A DNA stretch of 64,000 nt from Maniola hyperantus (GCF_902806685.2 NC_048555.1:13206001-13270000); one strand, 5' to 3'. Positions 31,086 through 41,706 are shown, numbered from the stretch's first letter. Made by a program: numbers and translations. Notes: a model not told the origin generated them from the sequence alone.

Positions 31086-32727
31086 TTATATCTCAGTGAG
31101 TACTTCAGTAATGATGACATCCATTTTGGGAGCCCAGTTGATCTCGTGCATGGCGTCCTTGAAGCATTTGGCGATCTCCAACGCTCTGACACACGGGTCC
31201 TCCTCCGCGTCGACCTTCCGTTCACACTCGTGCACTACCGCCACCAATTTAGATGCCATTTCGCTTGCTAAAATATATAAAGAGACTTAGTAGTGTAGCT
31301 AACTATGTTGTAATAATGATTGTGTTGCAATACTAATTCTTATTAATTAGAGCTATGCTTGGAGTTTCTCTACGCGATCAAATCAGAAATGAGGAGATCC
31401 GCAGCCTGGAGTAACCGACATAGCTCAACGGGTTGCAAAGCTGAAGTGGCAATGGGTAGGGCACATAGTTCGTACAACCGATAGACGTTGGAGTCCCAAG
31501 GTGCTAGACTGGCGACCTCGCACCGGAAGACGCAGTGTTGGAAGACCCCCCACTAGGTGGACGGACGACATCAGACGAGTCACGGAGCCGCTGGATTCAG
31601 GCGGCGCAAGACCGTGGCGTGTGGAAGTCCCTACAAGAGACCTATGTCCTGCAGTGGAATATGGGTATCTTCAAGTCTAGAGTGAATAGGCATCTTATTG
31701 GCAAGCGCGGTCCATCTTAGGCTGCGTCATCACTTGCCACTAGGTTTGATTGCAGCCAAGCGCTAGTCTATAAAAGAAAAAAGGCCAGGTAACGGAAATT
31801 GCCTTACCAGCCCCATGGTTAAGAGCAAACTCCTGCGCTTTGCCATGATGAAGCTTCCCACTAGTGTCGAGGAGGTTCAGCTTTTTGCTCATACACACGA
31901 TGGCACAACCCGTGTCCCTGTGCAGCAGGGCGTGGTCCTGCTTCCAGAAGTGGTACAAGTCGCCTAGCACATTGTCACCTAAGTTTAGCTACAATCAGAG
32001 AACAAACAAGAAAGCAAGTTAATGATGCATTGTCGTCCAATTTCAAGCCTCTAGCTCATCGAGAAGTTAGTTTAAAATCGATTGAAAGTGCCGAAAAGAC
32101 AAACAAATAAACAAACAGAGCGACAAGAAAGCGAGTTCATAAAAACGCGTTAAAAATTACTTCAGCACACCTAGCACAAACTTTGATGTCAGTCACAATT
32201 CTTCGAACTTACTCGTACTTCCTTTCTATTGGCTGAAAATAGTCATTTTAGCAAAAATCATCTCAACTATTTCTTAAATAATCGCAATGATAATTCAAAA
32301 GTCTTGGAGAACTAAAATTTATGTAAATAAACAAAAAACCGTAATTTTGTAAACAATAGTTGAGTTTATGGTTATTAATTACCACGAAAAAAAATGTCCG
32401 AAAACGTTTTACAGAAAGAGAAAAAAAAAATACCACTGATGGATGAAAATTATGAAAAAATCATTAAAAAACTCATATCTCCTAAACTACTAAAAATCGC
32501 GGAACATACATGGGGGTGATTCAGGTAGCCCTAGTGTTGTTGTACCTACTTCTACTACGTTCTACTTCTTGGGACACCCGTATAAAAATTAACATTACCT
32601 CATGTTTACATTCGTCCAAGACTTTCAAAAAACTTGTTGTAATACTCTTCATAGTTTCATTTGAATATATTTCCTTTACACTGATTGCAATCAAAAGTAA
32701 TGCTACAAATAGAAATGCTTTATTCAT
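31086..32727 (-). CDS. PBP: Pheromone-binding protein (second lepidopteran PBP)
   Basis: Exons on the minus strand are 32599-32727, 31808-31988 and 31086-31267 (163 aa; phases 0 and 1, same exon lengths as the neighbour apart from exon 1). A 21-residue signal peptide ends ...KEIY before SNETMKS. The mature form is 142 aa with Cys19, 50, 54, 97, 108 and 117, Phe12, Trp37, His69/His70, His80 and His95, and ends VLTEI. It differs strongly from the plus-strand PBP outside the core, so it is an old paralogue rather than a recent duplicate. Expected role: pheromone carrier in antennal lymph. Intron 2 carries LINE tails (31375-31781). No AATAAA is seen between the stop and the MITE that begins 27 bp downstream. 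Confidence 0.95.
31375..31781 (+). mobile_element. Two joined LINE 3' ends in PBP intron 2
   Basis: 31375-31660 encodes the degenerate reverse-transcriptase C-terminus (GRRSVGRPPTRWTDDIRRV-like, 'ctacaagagacctatgtcc'). At 31662 it switches to a different tail (GIFKSRVNRHLIGKRGPS, then 'gccactaggtttgattgcag' and an A-rich end). Such a join suggests template switching or one insertion into another. Antisense to the host gene. Confidence 0.7.
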
Positions 32728-32800
32728 TTCTGCCTTTTGTGTAGTCTATTTGACCACAGATATTTCAATGTATTTGACCTTTCGCGATATCTTCGATGTC

Positions 32801-32807
32801 TTTTATA
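32801..32807 (-). promoter_or_regulatory. TATA box of the minus-strand PBP gene
   Basis: TATAAAA on the minus strand about 74 bp upstream of the ATG. It places the start of transcription near 32775 and gives a ~50-nt 5' UTR. Confidence 0.65.
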
Positions 32808-33374
32808 GGATTACCGCTTTAGTATTTAATTACAGTTTAAAATTTAATTGGATTGGATAATTGGTTGGAGGTGTCACCTCAAACTACAGTGTAATATGTA
32901 ACGCTCGTGTTCCGCTGCGTCTATAATCATTTTAATTGCAGCTTTGCTGGACACTTCATTCAATTTATCGCTATTTTTCTCGTGTCATGCTCATAAGTTG
33001 CGTTTATATTCAGCTAGTAATCTGAGGTTAAGTTATGTTCATTCGTTGTTAAAACTTTAAACATAATCACTTCTCTAGTTTAACTGTAAGAGTGCATTAG
33101 CTTTGAGGTCACAATCATAAAATGCCTCAGGAAGATCTGCTTATAAAAACTAAGTTAGGGAAAGAAAAAAACATTTCATTTTAAAAATGGTAGAAATTAA
33201 CAACGGAACTCAATGTAAGTAGATAACTTTTAATGTAATTGTTGTTTCAGATATAACAGGAAATAACAAACTTAACGCCATAATTTAATCTAAATCACGA
33301 TCCTGATACTGAGGATGTAATCTATCAGATAAATCTATTAAGAGCTGAGAGTTACCTTAACTGAGCAATAATAA

Positions 33375-34107
33375 AGCGAGGTTTAGACTAGCAAGAACTT
33401 CTTGCAAGTTATTCCGCAAGTAGTTGCAGAATTGTTTACACTACGAGCAATATTGTACATGTACATTATACACATTTGTGACTTGCGGCAAGTCCAGCAA
33501 GTTACAAAAACGTGATTGTTTACACGGTAGAAATAGCTTGCGGAAGTCAACTTCTGCAAGTTTTGTTAGGTTTAGGTTTAAAGACTTTATTTTCTCAAAA
33601 AGAACAAAAGTTCACTTACATGAGAACAATTTTAAACTTAAATATAGAAGAAAACATTATTTATGATACGGTGAATTTATACAATAATAAAACTAGTACC
33701 TATATATTTAAAACTATAGTGTTTGACAATATTTTTTTAATTTTTCTTTAAATTTTGGAAAAGATTTTTCGTTAAAAATGTCTTTCGGCAAGTTATTATA
33801 TAGTAGTACTCCCTCAAACTGTATAGTTTTCACCCCACAATTAGTCCTAGCTTTAGTTAATTGTAGTTTATGTTTGTTTCGTGTACCATGTTTATGAGAT
33901 TTTGTCTTAAAAGTGATTTGTGTATGTACGGACTCTAAGAGTATTTTTCTAACTAGTATGCATGTTTTGTATTTGTATAACTGACTAATAGATAGTTGAT
34001 CAGTTTTCTTATATAATTCTTTGGTCGGGAAGCGATAGTCTAGTTGGAATAAAACTTTTAACAATTTGTTTTGTGATATTTGATTTGTTGCTAATCTAAA
34101 CCTCGCT
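33375..34107. mobile_element. TIR element (TAA target duplication) carrying a LINE fragment
   Basis: The ends are 'agcgaggtttagactagcaa' (33375-33394) and 'ttgctaatctaaacctcgct' (34088-34107), inverted with one mismatch, and flanked by TAA on both sides (33372-33374, 34108-34110). A three-base TWA duplication is typical of PIF/Harbinger elements. The left interior consists of short GCAAG/CTTGC inverted words. Confidence 0.75.
33565..34064 (-). mobile_element. LINE reverse-transcriptase C-terminal fragment inside the TIR element
   Basis: A 116-codon open frame (34064 down to 33714) looks like the C-terminal end of a CR1/Jockey-like reverse transcriptase (TRNKHKLQLTKARTNCGVKT, GVLLYNNLPKDI). 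It is followed by a ~150-bp 3' UTR ending AATAAAGTCTTTAAACC near 33570. It is 5'-truncated, but the remaining frame is unbroken, which suggests a fairly young insertion. Confidence 0.7.
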
Positions 34108-34564
34108 TAACAGCTTTCCTATTAGAAAAATTCAAAACGTCGAATTGATTCCACACTATAAGATGGTTTTGTGTAAGGTATTGAAGACAGCATCTACCAT
34201 TTCAATTTTTCATATTAGAAATTCTGTGGTTCACACATTGGAATCGATTTATTAACGAGTTGGTGGGAGTGGTGAAACCAATTTGTTTTATTAATTACCG
34301 TTGCATTATAATTAAGAACCACGCAGTGCCTATAAATTATACGTTGTTGATTTTATTTTTAATGGATGCTCTTTTAAAATGTAGGTACATTCTGCATAAT
34401 TTGGGTATTAAATCTTTGTTATTAATTTTAATATCAGTATTAAAAATGTACTCATCTGATTTATGTTTCGTTTGTTAAGTTAATTATTTCATTACTCATG
34501 TACCTAGCTAGATTCATCTTTTGAATAGCTCATGCCCGCCATCCGTAGAGTTACCCACATATAG

Positions 34565-34740
34565 TACCTACGCGGCCGAAAGTAATGTACATCGGCCTTT
34601 AGAATGCCATTTCGGCATTGTAGAGCGTTGTCTCTGTCACTCATGCCTATATGACGTTTTGTGTCGGCCTCAACGACAGAGACGGCGCTCTACAAATTTG
34701 CTATCTAAAGGTCGATGTACATTACTTTAGGCCGCTTACT
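34565..34740. mobile_element. MITE family D, copy 2
   Basis: Ends 'tacgcggccgaaagtaatgt' / 'attactttaggccgcttact'; interior 'gtagagcgttgtctctgtca' with inverse 'gagacggcgctctac'. About 176 bp, almost entirely self-complementary. Confidence 0.75.
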
Positions 34741-34925
34741 GAAGCGCAATGGGTTGCCAACTGCCAAGCTAAAGTGGTTGTGAGCAGGGAACATAGATAA
34801 ACGTTGTGGTGCTAAGGTGCTAGAATGGCAACCTCGCACGGAAAGCGCAGCGTCGGAAGACTCCCAACTAGGTGGAGAGACATCACTTAACATCAGGTGA
34901 CCCACCAGTTCGTTTGCTCGCTAAA
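34741..34925 (+). mobile_element. LINE tail fragments
   Basis: 34741-34880 is a degenerate 3' end ('gcaacctcgcacggaaagcg', 'gaagactcccaactagg'). It switches at ~34883 to another family's terminus ('cacttaacatcaggtgaccc'). Confidence 0.6.
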
Positions 34926-35249
34926 TTAGGAGGCCTAAGTATTAACTATCTACTTGACTATAAGTATTGCTAGACATTTGAAACTTACAACAACAAAAAG
35001 TATTTAATATTGACCATTTGGCCGTTGTTTTGGTTCACACATCAGAATCGATTATTCAGCTCGTGCGAGTCGTGGAATCGATTTGTTTCGTTAATTACTC
35101 GCATCTGTTTGCGACTGCGTGCTAATTAATTAAGGCTGTTGTTGTCCTGAATGCAGTTTTCTACTATGTCTATTATTCTCTTTGACGCGTCAGCCGAGCG
35201 AATAACTTTAAATAAATAGTCTTTAAGTTCAATCACATCCATCCATGCT

Positions 35250-35474
35250 TCCATACTAATATTATAAATGCGAAAGTGTGTCTGTCCGTCTGTCTGTCTG
35301 TCTGTCTGTCTGTCTGCTAGCTTTTCACAGCCCATCCGTTTACCAGATTTCAATGAAATTTGGTACCGCGATAGCTTGAATCCCGGGGTAAGACATAGAC
35401 TACTTTTGATCCCGGAAATCCAAACAGTTTCCACGAGATTTTACAAAACCTAAGTCCGTGCGGGCATCGTCTAG
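35250..35474 (+). mobile_element. Lep1-type Helitron
   Basis: TC start 'tccatactaatattataaat', CTGT repeats at 35280-35317, 'tttcaatgaaatttggtacc', end 'gcgggcatcgtctag' followed by T; hairpin block shortened. Confidence 0.75.
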
Positions 35475-35692
35475 TGGCAAAATGGAAAAATGGCGCAATA
35501 CAGACATATTGTTTTTTTTCCCAAAAAAATTATAGCCAATACCACTAGAGATGATGTAGGGTTTCTAACGATACCCCATATATCCAAATCTGTTTAATTT
35601 ATAAGGAATGGTGGAATAAATAAACTCACATAGGTGCATGAGCCCTGAAAATAGCACACTCCTGTTTTTGGGAAATCGTGTAAAAAGTAGGT

Positions 35693-35872
35693 ACAGTACG
35701 CGGCAGAAAATAGTTACATCGGCCTTTAGAATGTCATTTCGGCTTTATGCAGCGTTGTCTCTGTCACTCATGCCTATGAAGTTTTGTCGGTCTCAACGAC
35801 AGAGACAATGCTCTACAAATCCGCTATCTCCATCTAAAGGTCGATGTACATTATTTTCTGCCGTGTACTGTA
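35693..35872. mobile_element. MITE family D, copy 3
   Basis: Ends 'acagtacgcggcagaaaata' / 'tattttctgccgtgtactgt' form a nearly perfect inverted pair. Same interior as the copy 950 bp to the left. Confidence 0.8.
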
Positions 35873-36030
35873 AGCGATCTGCTAAGTAGTGATTTTTACC
35901 GGCACCAAAAAATATTATTATGGAACTATATCAACTCTTGTATACATAATATATTCGGTAATAAATTAAATTATTTTTCAATTTTTAGTGTTTGTGTATC
36001 GAAGTCGGTTTTTATTTTTTTTGTATTTTT

Positions 36031-37360
36031 TTAAATTTAATATGGAGGCCCGAGTCAGTTGTGATTCAACTAAAATCCAGTTTCGACCCCAAACTGTTCT
36101 GAAAAAATAATTTTTCTATTTTTTTTTATATCTTTGATTTTGATGACGGACATCTAGAGAATTGGCTTTTAAAAGTATGTTAAAAGTTCGTGAGCACTAA
36201 GATCAATCAAGTCACTAAGCACTTTAACGTCAGAGGTGGAGGCGTAAATACTACCTCGCGATTGAATTTTCAAATGGCAAAATGATCGCTTGATTATACA
36301 CTTTACTGCGCTAAGTGCACTTTGTACGTAATCATTTTCTTGGGATTAGTGAAGGATTTGACGTGGACTCATGTCAGGACTAGTTTTATAAAAAATTATA
36401 AGCTTATGATAAAATACTCTCCAATTTGATCAATAATGAAAATAAAGCAATAGCCTAAACACGTGATGAAAGACATGGTTGAATAGAACAGGCAATATGG
36501 CCAGAAGTGTATATAAGAATACAAATTAAAGAAAAAAATAGCCTTTTTTAAATTCATTATTTCGGCCAAATAATAATTATACAATTTTACGCTTGACATC
36601 TAGAAACTCTCTTGAGTTTATATGGATGTTGCACATTCCTCTTATAATACTAAACTAAACTAGATTATAACTACCTAGGTACAAATCAAAACTGATGAAA
36701 TCGATGCGAACTTAATAATATTGGTAAAAAAGCTGAGGACAGGGTGTGGTGGCGCCCTCTGGGAAAGGCCTAGGTTCAGCAGCGGATGTACACAGTCTGA
36801 ACTAGTGATGACGATAGTAGTCTTTACAATGAATTGATTTCCCTATTTGAATCTTCATTACAAAAATTCAACAATTTATCAGTTTAGTTTACAAGTACGC
36901 ACTGAGTCATGATCAAAATAAATTTAGAGTGAATTTACATGCAGAATTTCAAGGTTCTACATCCAGCGGTTTTGGCTGTACGCTGATATTCAGTCTGTCA
37001 GTCAGTCAGTTTTTTCTTTCATAATAATAGTCTCTGACTAACTAATGAAATTGATTCATGTAATAAACAAAATACCAGTCACTATTGGTTAAGTGTTTAC
37101 TGTTCAGGATTATGATCTCTTTAGAAACCATTCGCTTTTTAGTGTCTCGCTAATTGCCCGTTTTTATTCATATTAACAGTTTTATGTGCTTTTTATCTTT
37201 GATCGGTTAATTGTAGACATCTACCCGTTTACTAAGTGGTCGTGTATATTAATTACTCACCACATTATCTCATCATTGTATCAATTAATTGTTCTTGTCA
37301 ATCGTATATTTTTCAAAAAGATTGTTAAAATCATCTTAAAAGGTGATCTCTATATGTATA
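36031..37360. other. No recognised gene
   Basis: AT-rich. Fragments only: a LINE-tail remnant at 36740-36800 ('ggcgccctctgggaaaggcc') and a Helitron-B remnant at 36960-37015 (CAGT repeats). Confidence 0.4.
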
Positions 37361-37361
37361 C

Positions 37362-37805
37362 TAGCTGAATCACCCTGGCTTCGCTCGGGTGGAATTAAGA
37401 AAATCGACGTGGGGGGTGGAGTTTTCAAAAACCCTGAAATAGGTATCAAAGTATTTTTCTTTTGCAACTGAAAACCCAAAATATCAATGTTTATGGAAAT
37501 AACTCGAAAAATTACGGACTTTCATACAAACTTTCATCCCCTATTTAACACCCTTGGGAGTAGAATTTTCAAAAATCTTACGTAACTTTGATGTAACTTT
37601 AAAAATGACAGACTTTCAAACAAACTTCTATACCATATTTACCCCCCTTAGGGGTGGAATTTCGAAAAATCCTTTCTTAGTGGATACCGACTCTTTACAA
37701 AGAACAGACTCTCCAAATTTCATGTCTGAACCAGCCAGCTGTTTAGGCTGTGCGTTGATATATAAGTCAGTCAGTGAGTCAGTCAGTGATTTTGAATTTT
37801 ATATA
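37362..37805 (-). mobile_element. Divergent Helitron-B-like element
   Basis: 'actagctgaatcaccctggc' and 'ttcgctcgggtgg' at the left, an internal 'aacacccttgggagtagaat' repeated as 'cccccttaggggtggaattt', and 'gcgttgatatataagtcag' with CAGT repeats at the right end. The internal module is present two to three times. Confidence 0.6.
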
Positions 37806-38518
37806 GGTAAGTATACAGATTTTCTATGATACGAGTAGTAAAAATAAGCTTTAGAATCTCTACAAAACAAAACATGTTTAATTTTCATGATTACTTTATT
37901 GGATTAAAATAATTGTATACAAAATCAGAGTCCGTATTCTCGCAGTTAGTTGTCATAGTATTTGATCAATGTTAAACAACAACAAAAAAAATATAGATTC
38001 ATAAGTCATAATTACATAAACATAATATTGCTTTCAGTTGTAACTTGAGTAATTTCATTTAAATTGAAATTCATAAAAAACGGGTCGAATTGAGAACCTC
38101 CTCCTTTTTGAAAGGGGGTAAAAACAATACCTAACAAAATTAGGGAGATAAATTTTTAGGTCTTTAACAAATTACAAATCTTCTCTAAATAGGTATAAAA
38201 ATGAATGGCTGAATGTGAAATCTAGAGAACAGCTGAACCGATTTAGCTAATTCTTTTTTTATAATATTCCTTAAAGTACGAGGATGGTTCTTACGGAGAG
38301 AATTTTTTTAAAAAATCCTGAGAAAGAATCGACTGTTATGCGGTGCGAAGTTCTCCGTGGCAGCTAATTAATAATAAATGTAACAAAGCAATAATTTTGC
38401 CATCTTATTTGACGTTCTAAAGATTCTAAGTAAGTACTAAAGTCTTAACACTAACTTTTGAGTAGATAACAGCGGCTAGTTAGTATTTTAAGATTATATA
38501 TTAAATTTCTGGCGTAAG

Positions 38519-40831
38519 TTAATACTTTTCTAGCACGGCTTCGATCATAGTGACTTCTGGTGCGATGCCTTCCTTCTTGCAGTTGTTCTTGAAGCAGGCA
38601 GCGACCTTCACCACGCGGCTGCAGTCATCTTCTATGTCATTGTGCTCTTTCTCACAGTTGTGGATCAGTTCCACCATCTTCTCTGACAGAAGTTCACCTG
38701 AAAGTTTACAATTTTTAGTAACGTATTGTTACATTAGGAAAACAATAAGTAATACGCTATAATAATTTATAAAAAATTTGGTAATTATTTTGAGTTTATT
38801 TGCCAAAATAATCTAGACCGCGCCGCGTGTGCGCTGATTTTAATTTAAGGGTTCAAGGGACCTCAAAAGAAAAAAGGAAGCCTTACAGGATCACTCCATT
38901 GTTTGTCTGTCTGTCATGTCTGTCAGGACAGGGGGAATCCAAACCTACGGGTATGTAGCTATGTCTTATAGCACAAGCAAAGGAAAAAATCCGAAAACCT
39001 TGAATTTGTGGTTAACAGAATAAAAATTAAAATGTGCTTGAACAAATATTAATATTTTCAATATTTTAAATAACTATACCAAATGGGGTATCACATGAAA
39101 GGGTTACTTGTACATTCTAAAACAATTTTTTTTAATGCATGATAGTTTTTGATTTATCGTGAAAAATGTCGAAAAAATACGACTGTAATACGGAACCCTC
39201 GGCGCGCGAGTCTGACTCGCACTTGGCCGGTGTTCAAATAGACCAACCATTAGGAAAGCTCTTCACATAGTCATGCATGTTCATGTGATGCATCCTGGCG
39301 TCGTCGTGCATGAGCGCGAACTTGTTGGACATGCAGATGAGCGCGCAGCCCAGCTCGCGGTGCACCACCTCGAACTCTTCGCTCCAGAAGTGCTGGAACT
39401 GCTCCAGGACCTCGGGGGAGAGGCCTGACTGTAGTCAAAGCAAAGCAAAATGTTATATCTAATCAGTTAATTTAAACTTTAGATGTTTAACGTTTTTTTT
39501 TTTTACAGAATATTAGCCATGTAAATTGACCAATATCTCCCTTTTCATTCCACCTAAGCGAAAAGCTTATGCTAGGAGTGGGTACGAGTTACGACAATAG
39601 TACAACGGGTGGGATTCAAACCTCCGACCTTTCGGATTTCAGTCCCCTCCTTAATCGTTGGAGTCGCTAGGATTCTGGAGGTGCAAGATCGTGGCGTGTG
39701 GAAGTCCCTACAAGAAACCTATGTCCAGCAGTGGACGTCTATCGGTTGATAATGATGATAACTTAGACTGCTCTTAAAGATGCCAACTAATCTAACAATT
39801 TATTTATTATATTATTTCAAAATTGAATAAAATTATCACAATTCGTGTTTTTTAAAATAAGAATAGCGAGAAAACAAGCAGGCGGGTCACCTGATGTTAA
39901 GTGATTACCGCCGCCCATGAACATTTGCAATACCAGAGGAACCGCCAATGCGTTGCCGGCCTTACAGGAATTTGTTGGTCCGCCCCTTGAATAAAACCAT
40001 GTTGTAATCTAATGAGATCACCGCCGAAGGGAGTTCATTCCACAGTTTGCATGTGCGTCGAAAAAGGATCTGGCGGTCGAAGTGCACCAGACACCCAGGT
40101 GGTGAAATTTCTTGCGGTGGCATGCGGTGCGGTTTTAAAAAAAGGAGGGTGGAATGAAAAAAAAAACAACTCTAGAGCACTCCCCATTTATATAGGCGAT
40201 AGGACACGCAAAGAGAGCTCGTCGAAACGCCTTTCGAAAGGCGTTTCGACGAGCCAATTAGTTTAGGATCGTCCACAAGTCGAACAGCCGCCTTTGGGTG
40301 TGATCAAATGAAAGGAGTTGGTACTGGGGTGCCCAAAGGTGCCCAATACTTCATAATATGTGGGTGGACTTGCGCTTTATAGAGAGGGAGCCTATGAAGT
40401 ACCGCTTTGCAATAATTCATTTCATTGATTCAATAATAGAGTTCATGCAATGATTGGCAATGTTAATACAGGGATTTCAATAAATAAAATAGTAAACACC
40501 AGCTGATGTCCGCAACTTCGTCGCGTGGAATTAGGTTTTTGAAAATCCCGTTTTTGAAAAAGTAGCCTATGTCACTCTCCAGGTCTTTATCTATACCCAT
40601 GCAAAAAATCACGTCAATCCGTTGCACCGTTGCGACGTGATTGAAGGACAGACCAACAAACAAACACACTTTCGCATTTATAATAAGGGTACTGATTCTT
40701 ACCTCTTCCCGGCACTCCTCTAAAGCTTTACCGAAATGCGCGGTGACGTGGCTCATGACCTCTGCAGTGCCACTCGCTGGTCTCCACACTGCAGCGACCA
40801 CCAACACCACCATGTACCAATATGACGCCAT
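38519..40831 (-). CDS. GOBP2: General odorant-binding protein 2
   Basis: Exons on the minus strand are 40703-40831, 39248-39428 and 38519-38697 (162 aa; phases 0 and 1). A 21-residue signal peptide ends ...PASG. The mature protein begins TAEVMSHVTAHFGKALEECR, the GOBP2 hallmark, and ends AVLEKY (141 aa, the family length). Cys19, 50, 54, 97, 108 and 117, Phe12, Trp37, His69/His70 and Arg110 (a ligand-contacting residue in silkmoth GOBP2) are present. An additional Cys122 is unusual for GOBP2. It is secreted in sensillum lymph and binds host-plant odours and some pheromone aldehydes or alcohols. Both introns begin right beside transposons, and the second donor is atypical (GTTGGT). A TATA-like TTATAAT sits ~50 bp upstream of the start. 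Confidence 0.96.
38865..39233. mobile_element. Family-C repeat in GOBP2 intron 2
   Basis: Starts 'cctcaaaagaaaaaaggaag', CTGT run, 'caaatggggtatcacatgaa', end 'tctgactcgcacttggccgg'. Its edge is ~15 bp from exon 2. Confidence 0.7.
39530..39660 (-). mobile_element. SINE head, Phe-tRNA-like type
   Basis: Reversed relative of 4663-4830: 'ctaggagtgggtacgagtta', 'acgggtgggattcaaacctc', 'cgacctttcggatttcagtc'. It lies in GOBP2 intron 1. Confidence 0.6.
39650..39755 (+). mobile_element. LINE 3' tail in GOBP2 intron 1
   Basis: 'aggtgcaagatcgtggcgtg', 'gaagtccctacaagaaacct', 'gtggacgtctatcggttgat', short GAT tail. Confidence 0.65.
39855..40430 (-). mobile_element. LINE 3' region in GOBP2 intron 1
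   Basis: Reversed copy of the family at 51745-52035: 'aagcaggcgggtcacctgat', 'ccggccttacaggaatttgt', 'gcgtcgaaaaaggatctggc'. It is longer upstream than the other copies and carries a perfect 38-bp palindrome at 40217-40254. Frames are broken. Confidence 0.7.
40498..40695 (-). mobile_element. Lep1-type Helitron at the GOBP2 exon 1 donor
   Basis: Reversed element whose 5' terminus (TCAGTACCC on the minus strand) begins at 40695, seven bases after the exon boundary at 40703/40702. The 3' end 'cagctgatgtccgcaact' lies near 40498. Its 5' end is the same subtype as 547-788. Confidence 0.8.
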
Positions 40832-40879
40832 GTTGCCACCTCGGGCTTTCTCACAATGAGATCCGCATCAAGCTCCCTT

Positions 40880-40893
40880 CATTATAACCAAGA
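40880..40893 (-). promoter_or_regulatory. TATA-like element of GOBP2
   Basis: GGTTATAATGAAGG on the minus strand, ~50 bp before the ATG. Position is reasonable; the sequence is not a perfect TATA box. Confidence 0.4.
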
Positions 40894-41429
40894 AAGATTT
40901 TTTTCAAGTCCCACATTATGTATCATTAACCATCGTTAATAGATCAATGATTTTTGAACTTTATTTGAATGGATCAAGATTTAAATTTAAAACTTGTTAA
41001 TATCTGTAGTTGTTACTAAGTGATGACATCCGCTGTTCAAGTACCTAAGTAATTCTAGGTTTGGTGCATTTGATTCCGCTTCGGTAGGTCTTGAAGTGTA
41101 GATATTTGCTACAAGATCACTAATTTGAAGGTAATACTAATTTGAAGGTAGGACTAATTATACGGTAATAGCAATGCTATTCTCTCTAATCTAATTGTAT
41201 AATAGGCACGTGGACTTTTTGAAAATTTCCAAAATACATACCAACAATATCTGGCGATAGGTAGGTTTACTAACTTGAATTCTCTGTGACTTACTATTAC
41301 TTTGAAAGAAGTGTGAAAAGTGTACATGTTTTAAGTTGTATAGTAATTAGATAAGGCTAGCTTTAAGTTTTATTGTAATATTTTCATTAAAAAAAAAAGA
41401 AAAAAGTTAAAAAAAAAGTTATATTATAG

Positions 41430-41706
41430 TAGATGATGCCCGCGACTTCGTCTGCGTGGATTTAGGTTTTTAAAAATCCCGTGAGAACTCTTTGACACTA
41501 CCTGTACCAAACTTCATATAAATCGGTTAAACGGATAGGCCTTTGAGAATTCCGTGGGAACTGTTTGATTTTCCGGAATAAAAAGTAGCCTATGTCCTTC
41601 CCCGGGATATAAGCTAACTCTGTACCACATTTCATCAAAGTCGGTTAAACTGTTGGGCCGTGATAAGCTAGCAGACAGTTTTCGCATTTATAATAATATT
41701 AGTATG
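41430..41706 (-). mobile_element. Lep1-type Helitron with internal duplication
   Basis: 'agatgatgcccgcgacttcg' at the left and 'gcatttataataatattagt' at the right. The module 'ccgtgagaactctttga' / 'ccgtgggaactgtttga' occurs twice. Confidence 0.7.
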
